From Pseudarthrobacter defluvii (GTDB lineage: Bacteria; Actinomycetota; Actinomycetes; Actinomycetales; Micrococcaceae), in NCBI RefSeq assembly GCF_030816725.1, contig NZ_JAUSYG010000001.1, positions 186,001 through 250,000 on the forward strand: 64,000 nt of DNA, read 5' to 3'. Below the pieces are notes generated by a model, which saw only the letters and a program-made list of their open reading frames with translations, ran no database searches and had not been told where the DNA came from. Of the stretch, positions 48,873 through 58,200 are shown piece by piece. Made by a program: the position numbers and the translations under genes. How positions within the stretch are numbered: the first letter of the stretch is position 1; each line of letters opens with the position of its first letter.

Positions 48873-51800
48873 CTACTCCTTGAACAGCCCGGCCAGGTCC
48901 TCGGCCGTGATGGCTCCGCCGGACAGTGCGTCGCCCTCCATGACGTCCGCGAACAGCTGCGACTTCCGCGTCTTCAGCGCCATGACCTTTTCCTCGATGG
49001 TGTCCTTGGCCACCAGCCGGTACACCATCACGTTCCGTGCCTGGCCGATCCGGTGCGTGCGGTCCACGGCCTGCGCCTCGGAGGCCGGGTTCCACCAGGG
49101 ATCGAGCAGGAAGACGTAGTCGGCCTCGGTGAGGTTGAGCCCAAAACCACCGGCCTTCAGCGAAATCAGGAACACGGGGGCGCTGCCGTTCTTGAACTCG
49201 CTGACCACGTCGGCACGGTTCCGGGTGCTGCCGTCGAGGTAGCAGTACTCGATCTCCTCCTCGTCCAGCCGCTCCCGGACCTTCCCCAGGAACCCGGTGA
49301 ACTGGCTGAAGATCAGCGCGCGGTGACCCTCGGCCACCAGGTCCTCCAGCTGTTCGAACAATACGTCGAGCTTGCTGGAGCGGACGGCGGACAGCGCAGG
49401 GTCCACCAGCGACACGTCCAGGCTGAGCTGCCGGAGCAGGGTCAGCGACTGGAAGATGGTGAACCGGTTCTTGTTGACGTCCTCGATCAGGCCCAGGATC
49501 TTTTGCCGCTCACGCTGCAGGTGCGTCTGGTACACCTTCTGGTGCCGCGGATTCAGCACCACCTCAAGGATCTGCTCCTGCTTGGGCGGCAGGTCCTTGA
49601 TCACCTGGTCCTTGGTGCGCCGCATCATCAGGGGCCGGACGCGGCGCCGAAGCTTCTCCAGCTGCCCCTTGTCGCCGTTCTTCTCCACCGGCTTCTGGTA
49701 GTACTCGGCAAAGCGCTTGGGGCTGGCGAACAGGCCCGGCGCCACGATGGACGTCAAAGCCCAGAACTCCATGAGGTTGTTCTCCAGCGGGGTGCCAGTG
49801 ATGACCAGCTTGAACGCCGCCGGCAGCTTGCGCGCGCACTGGTAGGCCTTGGACTGGTGGTTCTTCACGAACTGCGCCTCATCCAGCACCAGCCCGGCCC
49901 AGGTCCGGGAGGCGTAGGCCTCGTAGTCGATGCGGAACAGGGCGTAGGAGGTGATGACGACGTCAGCCCCGCCAAGTGAGTCCGCCACGTCCTGGCCGCT
50001 CTTGGCGAAGGTCTCGCCGACCGTGCGCACCGTGAGGCCAGGGGCAAAGCGCGCGGCTTCGGCGGCCCAGTTGCCCACCACGCTGGTGGGCGCCACCACC
50101 AGGAAGGGCGCGACGGCGGCGGGCTCGCCTGCAGCGCCGGCGGCAGCCCCGGCGTCGGCCTGGTCTCCGGACGAAAGGGCGAGGTCCTTCGCGGCGCACA
50201 TCAATGCCAGCGCCTGGACGGTCTTGCCCAGGCCCATGTCGTCGGCCAGGACGCCGCCCAGCCCGTGCTTGTACAGGAAGCTGAGCCAGTTGAAGCCCTC
50301 CAGCTGGTACGGGCGCAATTCGGCATTGAGGGAGGACGGCAGCGGCAAGCCGTCCACTCTGCCTTCCAGGAGCCCGCCCACCGCGGACCGCCAGGCCGCG
50401 GCCTGTTCGTCCACGATGCCCAGCTGCGCCAGCTCATCCCACAGCCCCGCCTGGAACCGGCTGATCTGCAGCGGTGCGTCCTTGTTGTCCTGCAGCGACC
50501 TGGCTTCCTCGATCAGCGCCCGCAGCTGGTGCAGCTCCGGCAGGTCCAAAGAGAAGTAGGCGCCGCTGGGCAACAGCATCTTGGTCTGGCCGGCCGCCAG
50601 CGCCGAGAACACGGCGGCGAAGGACACGGGCTGGCCTTCGAGCGATATCTGGATGCCCAGGTCGAACCAGTCGCGCTGCTCCGTGGCCTTGGTGGAGATC
50701 GACACCACCGGCGCTTCCTCGGCCTCGCGGTAGTCGGCGATATCGCCCACTGTCTCCACGTCCACGTCCGGGGCCTCCCGCAGCCGCGGCAGCACTTCCT
50801 CGGTGAAGGCCAGCGTGTCCAGGCCCGTGAGTTCGGCGGAGGCCGCCAGCCGGGGAGTGCCCCAGCCGCCCGTGGCGGATTCGCCCAGCGCGGGCACCAC
50901 GTCCCACGGCTGGCCGATGCCTTCCAGGATGCGGGACTCCGCCGTGTCATCGCGGTAGCCCTGGTCGCCCGGGTGCCGCCACAGGGGCTGCGCGGTGACC
51001 AGCTTGCCGGTCTTGTAGTGCCATTCCCAGTGCAGCCGCACCCGGTGGTCCGCCCCGTAACTGGCCAGCAGCGACAGGGTGGGGACCGCCAGTTCGGGCA
51101 GCTCCACCGACTCGTCCCGCGCCGTGACCCGGGCCGTCTGCTTCAGTTTCGGGTAGAAGCCCGTGAGGAACCGGGATTCGTCCCTGGCCGGAATGTGCAG
51201 GGTGCTTGCGGCGGTGACGAACGCCAGCAGCTCCTCGCTCAGGCCGTTCTCCAGCGGCGCCAGCGTGATGGTTCCGTTGGGGTCGGGGACGCCGGGAAGG
51301 GCGGCCTCGCCGGAGGTGAAGAACAGGCCGTGCGCGGGGCGGCCGATGGTGCCCACGGATGACGGATCAACCTCAGCCCCCTCAACGGTGATGGTGGGCG
51401 AAAGCTCCAGCCCGCCGTCGGACTCCCCGTCCCTTGCCTTTGCGCCGGGATCCGCCGCGGAAGGTTCGGCCACCTGTGTGCCGTACCGGCTCAGGGAAAG
51501 CCCGACGGCGGCAGGGGCCTCCGCGAGCCGGACCGGCTCGGTGCCGCGCGAGTGGACCAGGGCGAGCCCCATCTTCCTGGCATCGGTCAACAGGCTCCAC
51601 AGGTTCCTGCCCGCGTAGGAGTTCAGGCTCAGCCACAGGCCCGCGGAGTTGTGCATCCGGCTGGCGGCGGACGAATGGGCGGCCAGGAACTCCTGCAGCC
51701 ATTCCACGTGCGCCTGGTTCGATTCACGGCGGAAGTTCAGGTAGCTCAGGGTGTTCCAGGAAACGTCACCGCGGATCCACTTGCCCTTGGCGCCCATGAT

Positions 51801-52346
51801 GACGGGCCGGACCTTGAGCTGCCGGACCCCGCGCACCGGGTCCCGACGGCCGGTGTAGGAGAAATGCGGCGGCGGTTCCTCCACCTCGAACTGCAGGGCC
51901 AGGGGGACCCCGCCGGTGGAAGCGGTGGCACCGGGCTGGGAGATCAGCGGGCTGAGGGCCTGCTCCCAGTCGGAGAGGGCGGCCGACGGGGCACGGGATA
52001 CCTGCGTGGAGGTGGACGGCGCCAGCAGCTGCACCCGGATGGACGGGTTGTCCTCGGCGGCGAAGAGCAGGGCAGCCACATGCTTGCAGTCCTTGCGGAC
52101 CGGGCAGCTGCAAACGCCCACGGTGCAGCTCCAGCCGCCCGCCTTCCGGACCAGCTTGGCCGTGGTGGAGTAAGGAACCTCCGCGCCGCCCCGGACCTTT
52201 CCCAGCAACAGCCCCGTACCGCCGTCGAACGATATGCCCGAAACCCTGCTGGCCATGGCATACGCCAACCCGGCCGCCAGGGAGCGGTCATTGATGGCGG
52301 GTGTCTGTATCGCCAGGTCCGCACTTTCGTCCGGTTGGGATGGCAT
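48873..52346 (-). CDS. SWIM-domain SNF2-family helicase
   Basis: 1157-aa DNA-dependent ATPase. An N-terminal SWIM zinc finger (C79, C81, C87, H89 in CSCPVRKDCKH) is followed by a ~500-residue linker. The RecA1 core starts near residue 670, with Walker A DDMGLGKTVQAL and box II VLDEAQ. The RecA2 half has FSQFTGFLGKVRERL and the final VDRTHRIGQ arginine motif. Likely remodels protein-DNA complexes or acts in repair. Monocistronic as far as visible. Confidence 0.95.
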   Translation of the reverse strand: MPSQPDESADLAIQTPAINDRSLAAGLAYAMASRVSGISFDGGTGLLLGKVRGGAEVPYSTTAKLVRKAGGWSCTVGVCSCPVRKDCKHVAALLFAAEDNPSIRVQLLAPSTSTQVSRAPSAALSDWEQALSPLISQPGATASTGGVPLALQFEVEEPPPHFSYTGRRDPVRGVRQLKVRPVIMGAKGKWIRGDVSWNTLSYLNFRRESNQAHVEWLQEFLAAHSSAASRMHNSAGLWLSLNSYAGRNLWSLLTDARKMGLALVHSRGTEPVRLAEAPAAVGLSLSRYGTQVAEPSAADPGAKARDGESDGGLELSPTITVEGAEVDPSSVGTIGRPAHGLFFTSGEAALPGVPDPNGTITLAPLENGLSEELLAFVTAASTLHIPARDESRFLTGFYPKLKQTARVTARDESVELPELAVPTLSLLASYGADHRVRLHWEWHYKTGKLVTAQPLWRHPGDQGYRDDTAESRILEGIGQPWDVVPALGESATGGWGTPRLAASAELTGLDTLAFTEEVLPRLREAPDVDVETVGDIADYREAEEAPVVSISTKATEQRDWFDLGIQISLEGQPVSFAAVFSALAAGQTKMLLPSGAYFSLDLPELHQLRALIEEARSLQDNKDAPLQISRFQAGLWDELAQLGIVDEQAAAWRSAVGGLLEGRVDGLPLPSSLNAELRPYQLEGFNWLSFLYKHGLGGVLADDMGLGKTVQALALMCAAKDLALSSGDQADAGAAAGAAGEPAAVAPFLVVAPTSVVGNWAAEAARFAPGLTVRTVGETFAKSGQDVADSLGGADVVITSYALFRIDYEAYASRTWAGLVLDEAQFVKNHQSKAYQCARKLPAAFKLVITGTPLENNLMEFWALTSIVAPGLFASPKRFAEYYQKPVEKNGDKGQLEKLRRRVRPLMMRRTKDQVIKDLPPKQEQILEVVLNPRHQKVYQTHLQRERQKILGLIEDVNKNRFTIFQSLTLLRQLSLDVSLVDPALSAVRSSKLDVLFEQLEDLVAEGHRALIFSQFTGFLGKVRERLDEEEIEYCYLDGSTRNRADVVSEFKNGSAPVFLISLKAGGFGLNLTEADYVFLLDPWWNPASEAQAVDRTHRIGQARNVMVYRLVAKDTIEEKVMALKTRKSQLFADVMEGDALSGGAITAEDLAGLFKE

Positions 52347-52552
52347 GTACGCACTACTTTCGGCAGGTCACGGCGGAGCAGGGTCCGGTGGGTGGCTATC
52401 TGATCCATCTTAGTTCGCCTCAGCGCACGTCCTTGCCGCCGGGCGCCGCAGCTCCACGGGTCGCGGGAGCGCTGCGAAACAGCTGGAGCGGAACGGCGAA
52501 TCCGGAACCCTTCCGGCGATTCGGGCGCAGAAAAAGAAAATCCGTGCCCGCC

Positions 52553-52578
52553 GTAACCTTTCCGCAGCCGTAGGCGAT
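52553..52578 (+). promoter_or_regulatory. ECF-type promoter candidate
   Basis: GTAACC (52553-52558), 16 bp, CGAT (52575-52578) fits the AAC-N16-CGT(C) style of ECF sigma promoters. It lies 66 bp before the VPA-repeat protein gene. The rest of 52347-52643 shows no gene. Confidence 0.45.
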
Positions 52579-52643
52579 GTAGTCCGTGATGGGCCCGCCC
52601 GGCGGGTCCAGCCCAATGTGTTGTCTAGGTTTTGGAGAAGTAA

Positions 52644-53357
52644 ATGTCTGTGTTCACCGTTCTCGCCACCAGCAAAGTTGCCGCCGGAGTCCTGGCCGCC
52701 GGAACCCTGGCAGTAGGAGGAACCGGTGCCGCCGCCGTCTCTGGCGTCCTCCCCGCCCAGGCCCAGCAGGCCGCGCACGAGGTTTTCGGTGCACCCGCCC
52801 CCAAGCTTGCAGCGGAAGCAGCTGCTGACGCCCAGGCCACCCCGGCTCCCGCCGCCACCGCCGCAGTGACCGACGCCCTGAAGACCGCAGAAGCCACCGC
52901 TGAAGCCACCGGGGAGGCCACCGCCAAGGCTTCCGCTACGGCTGAGGCCTCTGACGAGACGGTCAGCGCAAAAGCAACGGAATCCGCAGAGGCCAACACC
53001 GCCGTTGACGCCGCCGGCCCCGCTGCCCTGGGCCTCTGCACCGCCTTCACCCACGGCGGCCTGGACGCTTCCTCCAAGGCGTTCTCCTCGCTGTCCATCG
53101 CTGCCCAGGGCGAGGCGAACATCAAGAGCTACTGCGCCGATGTTGTCACCAAGGTTGACGCCGCCGCGAAGGCCGGCACCGAAGCCAAGGGTTCCGTGTC
53201 CGTCCAGGCTGAGAAGCCCGAGGTTCCTGCTGTTCCCGCCGTACCGGCCGTCCCGGGCATCGACGGCAAAACCACCGTTCCTGCCGTTCCCGCTGTTCCC
53301 GCTGTTCCGGCTGCGGACGGCAACACGGTGCACGTGCCGTCAGTTTCGGCCCGCTAA
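52644..53357 (+). CDS. Exported Ala-rich protein with VPA repeats
   Basis: 237 aa, unknown family. Residues 1-44 look like a signal or anchor segment (KVAAGVLAAGTLAVGGTGAA, then PAQAQ). An Ala/Thr/Glu-rich stretch (50-125) with regular TAEA units suggests an extended helix. A small segment with two cysteines (LGLCTAFTHGG and IKSYCADVV) follows. The C-terminus has two VPAVPAVP-type tracts separated by GIDGKTT. GGAGAAG ribosome site. Precedes an ECF sigma gene by 169 bp, so cell-envelope stress involvement is possible. No known enzyme motif. Confidence 0.75.
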   Translation: MSVFTVLATSKVAAGVLAAGTLAVGGTGAAAVSGVLPAQAQQAAHEVFGAPAPKLAAEAAADAQATPAPAATAAVTDALKTAEATAEATGEATAKASATAEASDETVSAKATESAEANTAVDAAGPAALGLCTAFTHGGLDASSKAFSSLSIAAQGEANIKSYCADVVTKVDAAAKAGTEAKGSVSVQAEKPEVPAVPAVPAVPGIDGKTTVPAVPAVPAVPAADGNTVHVPSVSAR

Positions 53358-53374
53358 GGGACATTGGCTAGTCT

Positions 53375-53398
53375 GGACTGCGGCTTCGGCCGCAGTCC
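53375..53398 (+). terminator. 10-bp stem with TTCG tetraloop
   Basis: GGACTGCGGC and GCCGCAGTCC enclose TTCG, 17 bp after the VPA-repeat gene. A very stable RNA hairpin but without a T-run. Confidence 0.6.
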
Positions 53399-53526
53399 GG
53401 GCAGCCGAGCGCGGGTGCGCCACTTTGGCAGAGCGCCCCTGAAAGGCCCGCAAAAAGCAGCCGCATGACCACGGGGACTGGCAGTCCGTACCGGAAACCG
53501 GGACAAGGCGTGAGCCGGATCCCGGG

Positions 53527-54105
53527 ATGGAGGAGCCGCTGGTGCTAGACACTTTGGCCCAAGAAGAGATCGATATATTCGACAACGCAGCCGGAACCGA
53601 TCCGGCCGCGTTGTTTGCTGCTGCCTATCGAACCTTCGCGGGCCCGGTGCAGGGATACCTCAAGGCGCGCGGACTTGATGACCCGGAGGCCGTCACCCAG
53701 GACGTCTTTCTCGCCCTATACCCCAGGATCAGCAACCTCACGGGCGGCCTGCAGGGCGCGAAATCCCTGATCTTCTCCATTGCCCACGCCCGCATGGTGG
53801 ACCACTACCGCCGGCTGGAGCGCAGGCCGCAGATCACACCATACGACCCCCAGCACGACGGCCGGACCACGCCGTCAGCCGAAGACCACGCCGTTGAACT
53901 CACCGGCGGAGCCGCGGCCATGCTGGAAGGACTCAGCGAGGAACACCAGGAGGTCCTGGCCCTTAGAGTCGTGGCCGACCTGTCCATCGATCAGGTGGCC
54001 GCCATCATGGGCAAGAGCGCCGGAGCCATCAAGCAACTCCAGCGCCGGGCCCTGCAGAACCTCAAGGCACAAACGCTCAAGAGAAACCAGGCGAATCATG
54101 AGTGA
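53527..54105 (+). CDS. ECF-type RNA polymerase sigma factor
   Basis: 192 aa. Region 2 spans about 25-100 (DPEAVTQDVFLALY and AHARMVDHYRRLERRP). Region 4 spans about 130-185 with LSEEHQEVLALRVVADLSID and a helix-turn-helix ending GAIKQLQRRALQNLK. ATG upstream of LVLDTLAQEEID; a later start is possible. Overlaps the next gene by 8 bp, the usual sigma/anti-sigma coupling. Confidence 0.9.
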   Translation: MEEPLVLDTLAQEEIDIFDNAAGTDPAALFAAAYRTFAGPVQGYLKARGLDDPEAVTQDVFLALYPRISNLTGGLQGAKSLIFSIAHARMVDHYRRLERRPQITPYDPQHDGRTTPSAEDHAVELTGGAAAMLEGLSEEHQEVLALRVVADLSIDQVAAIMGKSAGAIKQLQRRALQNLKAQTLKRNQANHE

Positions 54106-54916
54106 TACCGCAGGATCCCACAACGACGCCGCCGTCGACCAGTTCCTGCTGGAGGCAGGAATGGACGACGACGGCCAGCTCCGCGATACCCTGGTCAACC
54201 TGCGTGCCCTCGCAGCAGAGGCCCCGGCACCCTCCGCCGAGATTGCGGCCTTGATGGCAGGCGCAGCCACTGCGGCCACCACGGCCACCACCACCGTGCT
54301 TCCGGCCGCCGGCCCTGCTGCTGCTGAAGAAAGTGCTCACGCAGGGGCAGGGCAGCACTGGACGGCCCCAAACAAGGCAGGGACAAAAAGCGCGGGACAG
54401 CCGGCCGATGAACTCGCTGCCCGCCGCAGGGCCAAGCGCCGCATCACGTTTACCACTTTGTCGGTGGCCGCGTCGCTCGCGGCCGGCGGCGCTGTCGCCG
54501 CCGCATCGGACCAGGGGTTCCGCGAATCCTTCACCCAGCTGAACCACGCCGTCACGTCTTTCGTGACCGGACCCAAGGCGGACCCCGCCGGCCACGGCAC
54601 CCAGCAGGTGCCCGCGCCCCTGCCCGCGCCTGCCCGGCCGTCGGCAACCAGCAGCCCGGCCGCCGTCCCGGCGGCACCCGCGCACGCTTCGGCACCCGCT
54701 GCCGTGCCGCCGTCGAGCACTCCGGCGCGGCCGGGGAACACGCCCAGCCATGGCACGGCCGCGCAGAAGCCGGCGCAGGCCCCCACCGAACCGTCACTGC
54801 CCAGCAATGTTCCGGAGGACGTCAGGAAGGGCCTGGAACAAGGCCCCAAGCTGCCCGTTCCCGTGCCCACCGAAATCCCGCTTCCGGGCAAGGCCCAGGA
54901 CGTTCCGCTGAAGTAG
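54098..54916 (+). CDS. Single-pass membrane protein, probable anti-sigma factor
   Basis: 272 aa. The N-terminal ~110 residues are cytosolic and partly helical. A basic patch (AARRRAKRR) precedes one membrane helix (about 115-137, ITFTTLSVAASLAAGGAVAA). A Pro/Ala-rich outer region is rich in PAPA and PSSTPARP. No zinc HxxxCxxC motif is visible, so it is not a standard ZAS anti-sigma. Its role is inferred from coupling to the sigma gene. Confidence 0.7.
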   Translation: MSDTAGSHNDAAVDQFLLEAGMDDDGQLRDTLVNLRALAAEAPAPSAEIAALMAGAATAATTATTTVLPAAGPAAAEESAHAGAGQHWTAPNKAGTKSAGQPADELAARRRAKRRITFTTLSVAASLAAGGAVAAASDQGFRESFTQLNHAVTSFVTGPKADPAGHGTQQVPAPLPAPARPSATSSPAAVPAAPAHASAPAAVPPSSTPARPGNTPSHGTAAQKPAQAPTEPSLPSNVPEDVRKGLEQGPKLPVPVPTEIPLPGKAQDVPLK

Positions 54917-54930
54917 GGGCGAACCGCACT

Positions 54931-55501
54931 CTAGTAGCCCTGGCCGGCTGCCTTGATCATCGCGCCCGACGGATCCGACAGGTACCACACGCCGCCGACG
55001 CCCCTGGCCCAGGGTGTCGCCCGGCTTGGTGTCCTTTGCGAAGTAGTACAGCGGCATGCCGTTCAGCGTCACCTGCTTTTTGCCGTCAGGGGTGCTGATG
55101 GTGCCCAGTTTCCCGGTCACGCCCTCTGCCGTTGGCGTACCCGCGGCGGTGGTCAGCGGCGGCCACTGGACGAGGCAGGAGCCGGTGCAGGCGCTGGTGC
55201 CGGAGTCCTTGGTGTCCTTGGTGAAGAAGTAGAGGCTCATCCCCTTCGCGTCCACCACAATGCTGCCTGCCGCAGAGGAAGCCGTCTTAAGGTCGACGGC
55301 GGAACTTGCCTGCGACGGTGACGCGGAGGTTGCGGAAGGGCTCGAGGAGGATGTTCCGGAAGAGGTGCTGCCCGCTGCGCTGCTTGAGTTCCCTGCTGCC
55401 GGGCTGGTGGCTGCCGGGGCTGTACCGCTGCTGCTGCCGCAACCGCTGAGGGTTGCCGCCAAGGCCAGGATGGCAAACCCTGCCCCGAGATGATGTTTCA
55501 T
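54931..55501 (-). pseudogene. Secreted-repeat (COG4315-type) lipoprotein, frameshifted near C-terminus
   Basis: Lipoprotein signal with lipobox LSGC, a Ser/Thr/Ala linker, then two repeats of the family motif (GMSLYFFTKDTKDSGTSACTG and GMPLYYFAKDTKPGD). After GDTLGQG the raw frame becomes RRRRVV and runs on to 54794. Removing one base in the CCCC run at 55001-55004 (GGGG on the coding strand) restores GQGVGGVWYLSDPSGAMIKA and a TAG at 54931. That is the expected family ending and removes the overlap with the converging gene. Sequencing error or genuine lesion. Confidence 0.85.
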
Positions 55502-55585
55502 GGTGCGCTCCTATGCTGTGTGCTTTCGTGGCTTGTGCCCCGTCGGTAGACGCCCGGCCCCTCATTACCGGACGCCTACCCCTAG

Positions 55586-55609
55586 GACGCCTCCCGGTAA
55601 AGAATGGTT
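55586..55609 (-). promoter_or_regulatory. ECF-type promoter candidate for the lipoprotein gene
   Basis: On the minus strand AACC (55606-55609), a 16-bp spacer and CGTC (55586-55589) match the ECF consensus AAC-N16-CGTC. Lies 85 bp upstream of the start, beside an ECF sigma gene. Confidence 0.55.
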
Positions 55610-55700
55610 CACACGCACGCGGGGGTGATGTTCGATTGAACCGAATCCTGCGTCCTGTCGTGGTAACAGCCGGGAGTGCAGGAGCGAGGGGAGGAGTGGG

Positions 55701-56201
55701 ATGCCGCTCGACGACGACGTGGTGGAGGCCATCTACCGTGAGCACGGGAGTGCCCTGCGCCGTTTCGTGCTCAGCGCCACCCACGATCCGCAGCTTGCAG
55801 AGGACGTGGTCCAGGAAACGGTGCTCCGCGTCTGGCAGCACGCCCCGGACGTCAATGGCAGCTTCCGCAGTTACTTGTACCGCACAGCCAGGAACATCAT
55901 GATCGACAACTACCGCCGGAGCCAGCGCCGCCCGCTGGAAGCGCTGGAGGGCAGCCCCACCGATCCGGTCGAGGTGATGGGCCACGTGGATGAGCTGCTC
56001 AACCGGGTGCTGATGGAGGAGGCGCTGCTGCGGCTGGGCAAGGAACACCGGGATGTCCTGGTGGCCCTGCATTACCGCCGCTTCACGGTTAACGAGGCAG
56101 CCGTCCAACTCAACATCCCCAGCGGCACGGTCAAGTCACGCGCCTATTACGCCCTCCGGGCGCTGCGCACCATCCTGGACGAAATGGGGGTGGAACGGTG
56201 A
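55701..56201 (+). CDS. ECF RNA polymerase sigma factor
   Basis: 166 aa. Region 2 with LAEDVVQETVLRVWQHAPDV and YLYRTARNIMIDNYRRSQRR (about 30-75). Region 4 with HRDVLVALHYRRFTVNEAA and SGTVKSRAYYALRALR (about 115-158). GGAG ribosome site. Stop overlaps the anti-sigma start by 4 bp (GTGA). SigK/SigL-like; likely drives the lipoprotein promoter upstream. Confidence 0.93.
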   Translation: MPLDDDVVEAIYREHGSALRRFVLSATHDPQLAEDVVQETVLRVWQHAPDVNGSFRSYLYRTARNIMIDNYRRSQRRPLEALEGSPTDPVEVMGHVDELLNRVLMEEALLRLGKEHRDVLVALHYRRFTVNEAAVQLNIPSGTVKSRAYYALRALRTILDEMGVER

Positions 56202-56851
56202 GCACCAACCCGCACCACCTGCTGGGCGCCTATGTGCTGGGCGGCCTCGATCCTGCTGACCTCACCCTTTTCGAGGGGCATCTGCAGGGCTGCGCCGGCT
56301 GCCGCAAGGAACTCGCGGTGCTGGAGAAAGTACCCATGCTCCTGGACTCCCTTCCGGTCCCCGACGCGGTGGCGCTGACCGCAGCACCCGGCACAGCGGC
56401 GGCCGGCCCCGGCGTTCCCGCCCGGCTTTTCGACGAACTGACCCACCGCCGTCGGACATTACGACGGCGGTGGGCAGCACTGGCAGGCGCGCTCGCCGCC
56501 GCGTGCCTGGCGGTAGGCCTGGCGGTGGGGCCTTTGCTCGTCAGGCCGCCGCACCCGGACGCCACCTATTCCGTGGCATCCGGGGGAGGGCTGCAGGTGA
56601 ACATCGATATGGCCCGGAAGACCTGGGGAACAGAGCTTGCGGTGAGCGGCAGCAGCCTGCCGGCGGATGGGACGCTCTCGCTGTGGGTGCGCGACCGCGC
56701 CGGCGGGGAGGACCGCGCCTGTGCCTGGACGGCCACCCCCAGCGGAAAGGTCAAGGTCACCGGGGCAACGCCCATCCAGCTGGGGAGCATCTCGAGCGTG
56801 GAGCTGCGTGACGGTGCCCAGCATGCCGTGGCGGTGATTACGGTTCCCTAG
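56198..56851 (+). CDS. Zinc-type anti-sigma factor
   Basis: 217 aa. N-terminal anti-sigma domain with HHLLGAYVLGGLD and the zinc motif HLQGCAGC (HxxxCxxC, about 29-36). One membrane helix about residues 90-110 (WAALAGALAAACLAVGLAVG), then an RskA-like outer beta domain. GTG start coupled to the sigma gene. Binds the sigma factor at the membrane until a signal releases it. Its TAG shares CTAG with the converging gene's stop. Confidence 0.92.
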   Translation: MSTNPHHLLGAYVLGGLDPADLTLFEGHLQGCAGCRKELAVLEKVPMLLDSLPVPDAVALTAAPGTAAAGPGVPARLFDELTHRRRTLRRRWAALAGALAAACLAVGLAVGPLLVRPPHPDATYSVASGGGLQVNIDMARKTWGTELAVSGSSLPADGTLSLWVRDRAGGEDRACAWTATPSGKVKVTGATPIQLGSISSVELRDGAQHAVAVITVP

Positions 56852-57363
56852 GCGCCCGCGGAGTGGCCCGGCTTCCCCGTGTCCTGAACTCGGCGTGCCC
56901 TGAACTCCGCCACCAGCGCCTCGTCCTCGCAGGCGCGGGCGAAGGCCTCGATCCGCCGTTCGATCTCATACCCCAGCAGCCAGGTGCCGATCCGCTCCAT
57001 GACGGGCCGGAGCAGGGCCGGACGGCAGGAAAAGGTGTACTTCCAGACTGCCCGGGTGCCGCCGTCGTCGGACGTGAAACGCCAGCCGCCGCCGAAGTTG
57101 GTGAAGAACCACGGGCCGGACAGCATCGTCATGCCCACGTTCCGGGGCGGCGCGTAGGAGACGTACTGGCTCACCATGGCCAGGCCAAGCCGCGACCTGG
57201 TACGGGTGCGGACGCCCTTACCTGGCGCCTGTGCTCCATCGAGGAAACCCTGAGCGGAAATGAACGGATCCCACTTGAGCCGGAACTCACCGGTGGTCTG
57301 CGAGAAGGCGAACGCAGTCTCCGGGTCAATGCGGATTAGGCGCTCGGCACGTACCTGGGGCAT
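56848..57363 (-). CDS. SRPBCC (START-like) family protein
   Basis: 171 aa. Helix-grip fold signatures are QVRAERLIRIDPETAFAFSQ at the start, FRLKWDPFI, a WFFTNFGGGWRF strand region and a C-terminal helix IGTWLLGYEIERRIEAFARA. Such proteins bind small hydrophobic ligands. No catalytic residues can be assigned. AGGTTGA before the ATG is a weak ribosome site. Confidence 0.85.
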   Translation of the reverse strand: MPQVRAERLIRIDPETAFAFSQTTGEFRLKWDPFISAQGFLDGAQAPGKGVRTRTRSRLGLAMVSQYVSYAPPRNVGMTMLSGPWFFTNFGGGWRFTSDDGGTRAVWKYTFSCRPALLRPVMERIGTWLLGYEIERRIEAFARACEDEALVAEFRARRVQDTGKPGHSAGA

Positions 57364-57390
57364 GTTTCAACCTAACCACGCGGCGCGCGG

Positions 57391-58200
57391 TTACTTGGTC
57401 ATTTTGGCCAGCCGGGCCCGCATGATCATGTACGCGCCGTAGCAAACCAGCCCGGCTCCCACGGCCGCCAGGAGATAGGGGCCCATCGGCTGGTCGCGGA
57501 GTGCCCGCAGGCCGCCGTCCAGGCCCGTGGAGTCCTCCGGATGTTCCTTGATGGTGGCGATGACGATGAGCAGGCCAGCCAGCAGCAGCACCGTTCCCTT
57601 CGCCACGTACCCCGCCACACCCAAGGCTGTCACTGCGGTCCTGGCCGGTCCGGGGGACGGCATGCGCAGCTGTTTTTCGAATGATTTCTTCGGTCCCCGG
57701 ATGCCGTACACCACGCCCGTCACTGCCACGGCCAAGCCGATCAGGACCAGCAGAGCCACTCCACCGGGGGCCTGCATCATGGCGATGGTGAAGTCGCTGG
57801 TGGCCTTGCGGTTGTCCCCGCCTGTCCCCGTCCCCGTAACAAAGTGCCAGACGGTCAGGGCCAGAATGGCATACACAATCGCCTGCAGCGTGGGCTTGGC
57901 CTTGTTCTTGACCTTTTTCCTGGTGGGCTGGTGGTTGAAGTCGAAGATCGCATCGCCCGCCTGCCAGAGTGACAGCGCGGCGCAGGCGGCGAAGCTGCCC
58001 CACAGCAGGAAGGGGCCCACCGGCATGGTCGCCAGCTCGGCCACCGCACCGCTGAAGTCGGCGCTGCCCGTACCGCCCACGGCCAGCCGGACGGCAATGG
58101 CACCCACCAGCAGGTGCAGGATGCCGCTGGCCGCAAACCCGGACCGGGCCAGGATCTCGAGGACTCGGGAATTCGTGACGTCCTCGGCCTTGTCGACCAC
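57391..58200 (-). CDS. DUF1206 family membrane protein
   Basis: About 269 aa, six membrane segments as three repeated pairs (ARSGFAASGILHLLVGAIAV; LQAIVYAILALTVW; ALGVAGYVAKGTVLLLAGLL). Function unknown. Start unclear: GTG at 58200 is used here. The longest canonical reading begins at 58350, but a near-ideal AAAGGA site (58228-58233) sits 6 nt before an in-frame ATA at 58219-58221, which would give 276 aa, a typical family length. Confidence 0.82.
   Translation of the reverse strand: MVDKAEDVTNSRVLEILARSGFAASGILHLLVGAIAVRLAVGGTGSADFSGAVAELATMPVGPFLLWGSFAACAALSLWQAGDAIFDFNHQPTRKKVKNKAKPTLQAIVYAILALTVWHFVTGTGTGGDNRKATSDFTIAMMQAPGGVALLVLIGLAVAVTGVVYGIRGPKKSFEKQLRMPSPGPARTAVTALGVAGYVAKGTVLLLAGLLIVIATIKEHPEDSTGLDGGLRALRDQPMGPYLLAAVGAGLVCYGAYMIMRARLAKMTK

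Noticed and set aside
53215..53340. Short repetitive GTTCC/CCGCC tract that could be mistaken for a CRISPR-like repeat
   Set aside because: It is in-frame coding sequence for VPA repeats, without spacers of constant length.
54794..54930. Extra C-terminal coding of the lipoprotein in the unshifted frame
   Set aside because: Residues after GQG are Arg-rich and unlike the family; the +1 frame gives the expected ending and a stop at 54931.
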